Source: Candidatus Babelota bacterium
Lineage (GTDB): Bacteria > Dependentiae > Babeliae > Babeliales > JABCYS01
NCBI GenBank assembly: GCA_013290085.1
Contig: JABCYS010000027.1
Location: 1 to 10,120, forward strand
Direction of reading: 5' to 3'
DNA: 10,120 nucleotides
The notes under the pieces were generated by a model. The model had not been told where the DNA came from. It saw only the letters and a program-made list of their open reading frames with translations, and searched no databases. Positions 5,625 through 10,120 of this stretch are shown here, in pieces. Both the position numbers and the translations under genes were made by a program. Numbering within the stretch: position 1 is the first letter of the stretch; the number at the start of each line of letters is the position of its first letter.

Positions 5625-6402
5625 ATATCTAAAATTAACGTGGGAAATTAAGAAGATTCACCTTCTTTCTGCCATGGAATACAGAATGAGCTTCGTGCTA
5701 CAAATCTTTTTTAGCGTGATTACTCATGCTGCATTTTTACTCCTGTGGATTTTGTTCTTCAAAAAAGTTCCGATGGTTGGTGGCTGGCAACTAAAAGATA
5801 CGGCGACCCTCATAGGAGTCGCTTGGTTTGGTGATGGTTTAGTTGGAATAATTTTGGGGGGGGCTCATTATTTAGCGCGCATCATAGCACTTGGTGAGTT
5901 AGATTACTTTCTCCTTTTACCACATAACTTGCTCTGGCATATCTCAGTAAGTAGGACAGACCTTCATTCCTATGGTGTACTTATTGTTGCATTGGTTAAC
6001 TTTTGCCTATTCGGCGACTTTTCATGGCCGCGCTTGGTACTTTTTATTATCATGTCCATTATCTCTGCCGCCATTCTGTTTAATTTTATTTTGATAACCC
6101 AAGCAATTAGTTTTTATGTTGGTAATTTTGAACAAGCTGCTAACAAATTGCTTAGTGCACTCTACGGACTTGTGTACTACCCCTACAATGTTTTTTCAGG
6201 GATTCTGCGCTTTATAGCTGTTATGGTAATACCGGCCTACTTTGTCGGGGCAGTGCCTGCTCAGCTGGTGCATAATTTTAATATCTATGGATTGCTTACG
6301 CTTCTTATCTACTGGGCAGCAACCTTTGTGCTCGGTGTAGTTATGTTTAAGCGTGGTCTTAAGCGGTATGAGTCAGGAAGTTTAATTCAAGTGAAATTGT
6401 AA
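5602..6402 (+). CDS. ABC-2 type permease, second subunit (COG3694 type)
   Basis: The 266-residue protein has about six membrane helices (approximately 30-53, 68-90, 122-137, 144-174, 200-222 and 228-250). The cytosolic element RIIALGELDYFLLLPHNLL (93-111) matches the I..G.LD..L..P.N.L pattern of COG3694 permeases. The stretch YPYNVFSGILRF...VIPAYFVGAVPA (193-220) is the family's usual late motif. It completes the exporter with the ATPase and first permease. The start lies inside the end of the preceding gene (23-bp overlap) and has its own AAAAGG at 5588-5593, 8 nt upstream. A run of eight G residues (5856-5863) lies in codons 85-88, in the second helix region; a slip there would shift the frame. 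The stop is 5 bp from that of the convergent DedA-like gene. Confidence 0.9.
   Translation: MFLSVAAKYLKLTWEIKKIHLLSAMEYRMSFVLQIFFSVITHAAFLLLWILFFKKVPMVGGWQLKDTATLIGVAWFGDGLVGIILGGAHYLARIIALGELDYFLLLPHNLLWHISVSRTDLHSYGVLIVALVNFCLFGDFSWPRLVLFIIMSIISAAILFNFILITQAISFYVGNFEQAANKLLSALYGLVYYPYNVFSGILRFIAVMVIPAYFVGAVPAQLVHNFNIYGLLTLLIYWAATFVLGVVMFKRGLKRYESGSLIQVKL
5856..5863 (+). repeat. G8 homopolymer tract inside a permease gene
   Basis: Eight consecutive G residues cover the end of codon 85 (TTG) through codon 88 (GCT) of the second permease, encoding Leu-Gly-Gly-Ala. It is the longest G run in this AT-rich window. Such tracts are prone to slippage in replication and to sequencing errors. The frame as given is intact and encodes a normal family member, so the count of eight is probably right for the sampled DNA. 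Confidence 0.9.
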
Positions 6403-6407
6403 CGTTG

Positions 6408-7109
6408 TTACCCGAATAATCTTTTCTTGATTTTTTTCCCAAATCTCCCAAAGAGTAGCGTGCTAATCGAAAGCGCTTTTAGCGCGATAAAAGCATAGAG
6501 TAATTCTTTAGAAAAAAGATCTTTAAACTGGGTAATCTCAGTGAGTTGATAACCTATGTAGTTATAAATAAAAACTGAAGGCGCAATACCCACCACGGTT
6601 GTCCATAAAAAAGTAAAAAGAGAAAGTTTAGTAAGTCCACACAGAGTATTAAATATAAAAAATGGCGTCACCGGCATAAAATGCAATCCGAGAAGATATA
6701 AGTATCCATACTCATGTAACTCATGATTTAATTTTTTAAGCCGATCTCCCCAGCGCTCTTGAAAAAACTCCCCAATAAGATAACGAGAACTTAAAAAAGC
6801 TATTGTTCCACTTATGCTGCAGGCAATAAGGGCATAGAGAGTGCCGGGTAACAAACCAAAAAGAAGTCCGCCAATAGGCATGACCACAAGAAATGGAACA
6901 GAAAACGTTGTAGCAAAAACAAGTGCCACAATGAAGGCGAGAGCAGAGATGAGGTAGTGATTACGTACCGCTTCTTGCATTTGATCAGTGTAGTGTCGTA
7001 AGTACTCAACCGTTAAATACTGAGTGGCGCCGGACCAGTAAATAATCAAAATGGCAATAATTGCAATGGTAAGGAGAATTAACCTTACCTTATATGACTT
7101 TTTCTTCAT
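6408..7109 (-). CDS. TVP38/TMEM64 (DedA superfamily) membrane protein
   Basis: The 233-residue integral membrane protein matches the TVP38/TMEM64 (SNARE-associated/VTT) family. It has an N-terminal helix (9-26), then helices at about 52-74, 76-108 and 135-190, and a last helix at about 202-221. The family core is visible: PIGGLLFG at 78-85, where the first re-entrant loop is expected, a G-T-x-A-F-L-x-S-R-Y segment (101-110), and MPVTPFFIFNTLCGLT at 145-160 followed by TTVVGIAPSVFIYNYIG (170-186). VTT proteins act in lipid scrambling or flipping and envelope maintenance. At 142-144 the protein reads LHF, where relatives usually have L-R-[LF]; that Arg is important in DedA relatives, so His143 is notable. 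The ATG is preceded by GAGGA 4 nt upstream. The gene is monocistronic, convergent with the ABC operon and divergent from the VOC gene. Confidence 0.85.
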   Translation of the reverse strand: MKKKSYKVRLILLTIAIIAILIIYWSGATQYLTVEYLRHYTDQMQEAVRNHYLISALAFIVALVFATTFSVPFLVVMPIGGLLFGLLPGTLYALIACSISGTIAFLSSRYLIGEFFQERWGDRLKKLNHELHEYGYLYLLGLHFMPVTPFFIFNTLCGLTKLSLFTFLWTTVVGIAPSVFIYNYIGYQLTEITQFKDLFSKELLYAFIALKALSISTLLFGRFGKKIKKRLFG

Positions 7110-7140
7110 GGAATCCTCATTGAGAGACTGAATTTTTTCT

Positions 7141-7149
7141 AGTATACCA
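7141..7149 (-). promoter_or_regulatory. Extended -10 promoter for the TVP38/TMEM64 gene
   Basis: On the minus strand TGGTATACT (7149-7141) matches the extended -10 pattern TGn-TATACT. The -35 region is poor, as is usual for extended -10 promoters. It would start transcription near 7134 and give a leader of about 25 nt that includes the GAGGA ribosome site. The box overlaps a short inverted repeat, ATACC-AC-GGTAT (7144-7155). Confidence 0.45.
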
Positions 7150-7182
7150 CGGTATCTCCAAAGATCTCTAGAAGAACAATGT

Positions 7183-7210
7183 TTGACATTCTTTTATGGC
7201 CCTATACAAT
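7183..7210 (+). promoter_or_regulatory. Strong sigma70-type promoter for the VOC gene
   Basis: A perfect -35 box, TTGACA (7183-7188), is followed after 16 nt by TACAAT (7205-7210), five of six matches to the -10 consensus. Transcription would start near 7217, leaving a 5' leader of about 56 AT-rich nt before the ATG at 7273. This is the best promoter in the window. Confidence 0.75.
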
Positions 7211-7272
7211 CTAATTTCTCATTGAATTAATAATTGTTTTTCTAATTTTTTAAATTCTACATAGGGGCTTGT

Positions 7273-7635
7273 ATGACGATAAAGAAAATAGAACTTGGCT
7301 GGATAACCGTAGCTAATTTCAAAAAGGCACAGAAGTTTTTTTCTGACATGGGGTTAACGCTGAAAGAAAGTAACGAAGAATGGGGTTGGATGGAGTTTGA
7401 AGGAAAAGAAGGAGGAATGCGTCTTGGTGTTGCTCAGGCAAATGAATCAAGCAAACCAGGTCACAACACAGTTCTCACCTTTACCGTTGATAACCTTGCA
7501 ACTACAAAAAAAAATATGGAATCAAAAGGGGTACAATTTGTTGGCGAAGTGATAGAAGTGCCAGGCCACGTAAAAATGGCAACATTTGTAGATCCGGATG
7601 GCAATCAGTTTCAGATTGTTGAAAACATTGTATAA
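7273..7635 (+). CDS. VOC superfamily (glyoxalase/bleomycin-resistance fold) protein
   Basis: The 120-residue protein is a single VOC unit of two beta-alpha-beta-beta-beta modules. Module 1 is 4-56 (strand IELGWITV, helix NFKKAQKFFSDMGL, then WGWMEFEG and GMRLGVAQ). Module 2 is 62-118 (HNTVLTFTV, helix NLATTKKNMESKG, then TFVDPDGNQFQIVE). The ending DPDGNxFxIVE is the classic family signature, with Glu117 in the usual metal-ligand position, and His64 opens module 2. The first module has Trp10 where metal-binding relatives often have His, so a canonical metal site may be incomplete and the reaction cannot be named. It is probably cytoplasmic and acts as a dimer (family knowledge). It is monocistronic: a strong promoter at 7183-7210, AGGGG (7263-7267) 5 nt before the ATG, and a terminator 29 nt after the stop. 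An A9 run (7506-7514) lies in codons 78-81. Confidence 0.85.
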   Translation: MTIKKIELGWITVANFKKAQKFFSDMGLTLKESNEEWGWMEFEGKEGGMRLGVAQANESSKPGHNTVLTFTVDNLATTKKNMESKGVQFVGEVIEVPGHVKMATFVDPDGNQFQIVENIV

Positions 7636-7663
7636 GAATTTCAACAAAAAAAGTCTCTCAATC

Positions 7664-7693
7664 AAAAGGGCCTCTCATTAAGGAGGCCCTTTT
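7664..7693. terminator. Bidirectional rho-independent terminator
   Basis: AAAAGGGCCTC (7664-7674) pairs perfectly over 11 bp with GAGGCCCTTTT (7683-7693) around an 8-nt loop. The A/T flanks within the stem provide a T run on either strand. It lies between the stops of the convergent VOC gene (7635) and the CPBP protease gene (7700), so it can end both transcripts. Confidence 0.88.
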
Positions 7694-7699
7694 CTAGTT

Positions 7700-10114
7700 T
7701 CATTCATTCATTTTTTTGTAAAGATACCAAGCTAAACCTATCACAATACCTATACCCAATATATTTCCGACCAGTGCTCCCGCGTATGCAGCAAACATCA
7801 TTTGTTGCAGAATGCGTAATATGAGTGATGTTGCAAGAGTGATGATGATAAGTGACGGAAATGATCTAAGGATTGTTGCATAATAGAGCAATAAAATAAA
7901 TCCAATCAATATTCCCTTTACTAACCACAGTGCCACCGAATCTATGGTACCACTGGTAATCAAAAGTCCCATGGTAACAATGATCGAGTAACAGAACGGT
8001 TTATTTTTTGTCCATGATGCACTCAGGAGTTGTACGATGATGAGCATGGCAAGCAGGGTTGCGCTTTCAAATAAAAGTCCAGTAATCGAACTTAACAGGG
8101 TAGCCAATAAAGGTAGATACGTTCCTGCAAAAGTGTAAACAGCCCAAGTAGGAGCAAGTGAAGAAACTTTGAGAAGAGAAGACGTTGCTCCAAAAAGAAT
8201 GCCGACAAAAATCGCAGCAAATATATTTTTGTAATCCGCACGGGTATGATTTTTGTGACGATGGATCATGCTTATCACAAACCCAATCGCCAGATTAGCA
8301 ATAATCAATGATACCGATATCCCGGCAATGACACGGAAAACTTGAGTTGCCCATGGGTCACTCGTAACGAACCGGCTTATGATGCCCGGCCAACCATTGA
8401 TAAAGTTTATTACACCTACCAAGAGAAGAAACCCAAATAGGTACAGGAGTTCTCTCACAGAAAAATTAAATGAGATCAACGCGTACAGTGCTGCTATACC
8501 GACCAGGAACATAAGCAAGAACCCAGCGAGTAACTTTATAATAGCAAGCAAGCTTTGCGTATTGCGATCGTTGCGAAGCCACTCTTCAGGTACGTGTACA
8601 AAACGGCGGACATCAGTGATCTCATTTCCTGAGATAGTAACGCTAATTCTTAGCTGGCCATTGCCATCCTTAAACTGAGGCCCTTGTAAGTTGGTGAACA
8701 CTAATGCCCAATCAAGACGATTCGGGTGTTTGGTTGGGGTTGCAGAAACTTCTTTTAACTGTTCTTTTTCTAAACCAAATCGTTGAAGCAGTTCTTCATA
8801 TCCAAGTTTCCAGGCGTGCTCTTCAGTTAATGAAGCGCCCGATTGTTTTTCTGGCAAACGATGAGAGATGCGAACTAAGGTACCATCATGCGCAATAAAG
8901 AGCGCATATTCTTCGGCGCGGTCTTCAAGCGGACCGTTAAATTTTGCAAAACGAACAATCCACTGCGGTGTTGGTACATAGAAAGTTGAAATAAGGGTTT
9001 GATACATTTCCTTACCACCTTCTTGCCAAACATACCGGTTATTCGGATCTATCGTTTCAAAAACAAAAGGCAAGGCAAGCCATGAATCATCAAGATTTTT
9101 TTCAGATAATGCTTGGCGAGCAATTGTGGAAGCTTGCGCACCTGTTATCTGCATTGCGGGAGCATCTTGTTTAAATTGTGTCGTAAATACCCAGAGTAAC
9201 AATGCGGCGATTCCCACACCATAAACAATACGTATCTGTTTTGTAGTGACAGAAAAAAGAGGAGCAGCAGATGCTTGCGGAGTTGTTGTATTTTGTGCTG
9301 AAGGGCGCCACGCATTATTATAATCTTTTAGAGTGATTGGATGCCATGCTCTGAGGCGGTATCTAAAGTAGAGCACAATAAGAAGCGGGACTCCTCCCCA
9401 GAGAATAACGGCTCCTTGGTTCATCCATACTCCGGGAGCAGAAGAGATAAAGAGTGGCATGCTCATGAGAACAAGATCAAAAATAAAATGGGAAATAATG
9501 CCTGGTAAAAGTCCATACACCAGATAAATGCCGCCAAAAATAAATGAAGGAAGTATCAGTTCTAATAACCTGCCATAGGAAGGTTGTGTAGGGTAATCAG
9601 CATGTCCAGCACCAAAAACAACTGCTTGTACAATAAATCCGATAACCAGAAATAACTTTCTTTTGCCAAACCGTTGTCCAATGAGAGCTGCAGAGGCAAG
9701 GGGAACGGCACGGAATAAACATTCTTCCCAAAAACCTGCGCTGAGTGAGCGAGTTGCCGGACTGAGCCACGGTACATACGATGCAAGAATATTAGGATCG
9801 ACAAGAGTATCAGAAGGGAGCCACCAGCCAAAAAAAGTGCGGGCTATAATATAGGTGGCAACTACTAATGCCAAATCAGAGCCAACAATGAGATAACCTC
9901 CAATTGTTCTGCCAAGGACCGGAAAAGAGTTGGCAACCATTGGGGTCCATAATTTCCAAAACTGAATCTGATCACCAAAAGCTTTGCGTGTTAAACTTTC
10001 TGCCGCTGCAAAGGAAAGAAAAAAGAGGAAAAGCGTGAATAGAGCATTGATCAGTGAGCCGATGTTGTACTGTAATAAAAAGTTAGAAGCTGAAAGCGCG
10101 GTATCATAGCTCAT
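7700..10114 (-). CDS. CPBP (Rce1-like) intramembrane protease with PepSY-like double domain and extra membrane block
   Basis: The product is 804 residues from the only ATG seen, at 10114. The N-terminal third is a CPBP/ABI domain with all three motifs: EECLFR (Glu130, Glu131, Arg135), FGAGH (Phe167, His171) and HFIFD (His209, Asp213). This family includes CAAX-processing Rce1 and bacterial proteases with an active site inside the membrane. A hydrophobic helix (about 294-311) leads to an extracytoplasmic region (about 315-515) made of two similar modules. Each has a helix patterned [IL]T..xA...A and ends in P-E: 323-422 ending HRLPE, and 429-510 ending VHVPE. They resemble PepSY domains; this is inference. 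The last 285 residues contain about nine further helices. Usual CPBP proteins have 200-300 residues, so this is a large fusion. Only 6 bases precede the ATG; they lack a ribosome site and are open in frame, so the true start may lie beyond the window. Confidence 0.85.
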   Translation of the reverse strand: MSYDTALSASNFLLQYNIGSLINALFTLFLFFLSFAAAESLTRKAFGDQIQFWKLWTPMVANSFPVLGRTIGGYLIVGSDLALVVATYIIARTFFGWWLPSDTLVDPNILASYVPWLSPATRSLSAGFWEECLFRAVPLASAALIGQRFGKRKLFLVIGFIVQAVVFGAGHADYPTQPSYGRLLELILPSFIFGGIYLVYGLLPGIISHFIFDLVLMSMPLFISSAPGVWMNQGAVILWGGVPLLIVLYFRYRLRAWHPITLKDYNNAWRPSAQNTTTPQASAAPLFSVTTKQIRIVYGVGIAALLLWVFTTQFKQDAPAMQITGAQASTIARQALSEKNLDDSWLALPFVFETIDPNNRYVWQEGGKEMYQTLISTFYVPTPQWIVRFAKFNGPLEDRAEEYALFIAHDGTLVRISHRLPEKQSGASLTEEHAWKLGYEELLQRFGLEKEQLKEVSATPTKHPNRLDWALVFTNLQGPQFKDGNGQLRISVTISGNEITDVRRFVHVPEEWLRNDRNTQSLLAIIKLLAGFLLMFLVGIAALYALISFNFSVRELLYLFGFLLLVGVINFINGWPGIISRFVTSDPWATQVFRVIAGISVSLIIANLAIGFVISMIHRHKNHTRADYKNIFAAIFVGILFGATSSLLKVSSLAPTWAVYTFAGTYLPLLATLLSSITGLLFESATLLAMLIIVQLLSASWTKNKPFCYSIIVTMGLLITSGTIDSVALWLVKGILIGFILLLYYATILRSFPSLIIITLATSLILRILQQMMFAAYAGALVGNILGIGIVIGLAWYLYKKMNE

Positions 10115-10120
10115 CCAACT

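Noticed and set aside
7506..7514. A9 tract in the VOC gene as a possible slippage switch.
   Set aside because: A runs of this length are expected in Lys/Asn codons of an AT-rich genome, unlike the G8 run; the frame is intact.
8379..8898. Plus-strand ORFs (8379-8678 and 8704-8898) opposite the CPBP protease gene.
   Set aside because: Both are antisense to the double-module part of a long coherent protein, and I see no ribosome site or family motif.

Overview
The window is an ordinary, densely packed, AT-rich bacterial chromosome segment with ten protein genes. I see no rRNA, tRNA, CRISPR array, transposase, integrase or phage gene. The standard genetic code fits every reading frame, and GTG is used at least once as a start. 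Several proteins carry Sec-type signal peptides. One small exported protein has an ankyrin-like C-terminus. Compact genome, small exported proteins of unknown function and low GC together resemble host-associated lineages such as Candidatus Dependentiae (TM6). That placement is inference from general character, not from a marker gene, and other low-GC intracellular bacteria are possible.

Layout. (1) 1-39: the rho-independent terminator of a gene lying to the left. (2) 225-2690, plus strand: a tight three-gene run of an exported ankyrin-like protein, a class I SAM-dependent methyltransferase and an exported PLP enzyme of the D-cysteine desulfhydrase/ACC deaminase family. All three are in the same reading frame, and a single stop codon separates the first two. 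(3) 2696-3651, minus strand: two small unknown proteins of matching design (signal peptide, linker, one membrane helix, soluble tail), translationally coupled. (4) 3652-3826: a divergent intergenic region with a long AT-rich inverted repeat. (5) 3827-6402, plus strand: a complete ABC exporter made of one ATPase and two ABC-2 type permeases (COG4586/COG4587/COG3694 type). (6) 6408-7109, minus strand: a TVP38/TMEM64 (DedA superfamily) membrane protein. (7) 7110-7272: a second divergent control region with recognisable promoters on both strands. (8) 7273-7635, plus strand: a small VOC/glyoxalase-fold protein. (9) 7664-7693: a bidirectional terminator. (10) 7700-10114, minus strand: an 804-residue CPBP (Rce1/CAAX-type) intramembrane protease fused to a two-module, PepSY-like extracytoplasmic domain and a second multi-helix membrane block; its 5' end may lie outside the window.

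How the genes relate. The ABC exporter is the only evident multi-subunit system; its substrate cannot be told from sequence. Envelope and export is the common theme: exported enzyme, small membrane proteins, exporter, DedA-like protein, membrane protease. I do not see a clear novel multi-gene system. The most interesting items are the exported PLP enzyme behind a methyltransferase, the coupled pair of look-alike membrane proteins, the CPBP protease architecture, the Arg-to-His change in the DedA-like protein and a G8 tract inside a permease gene.
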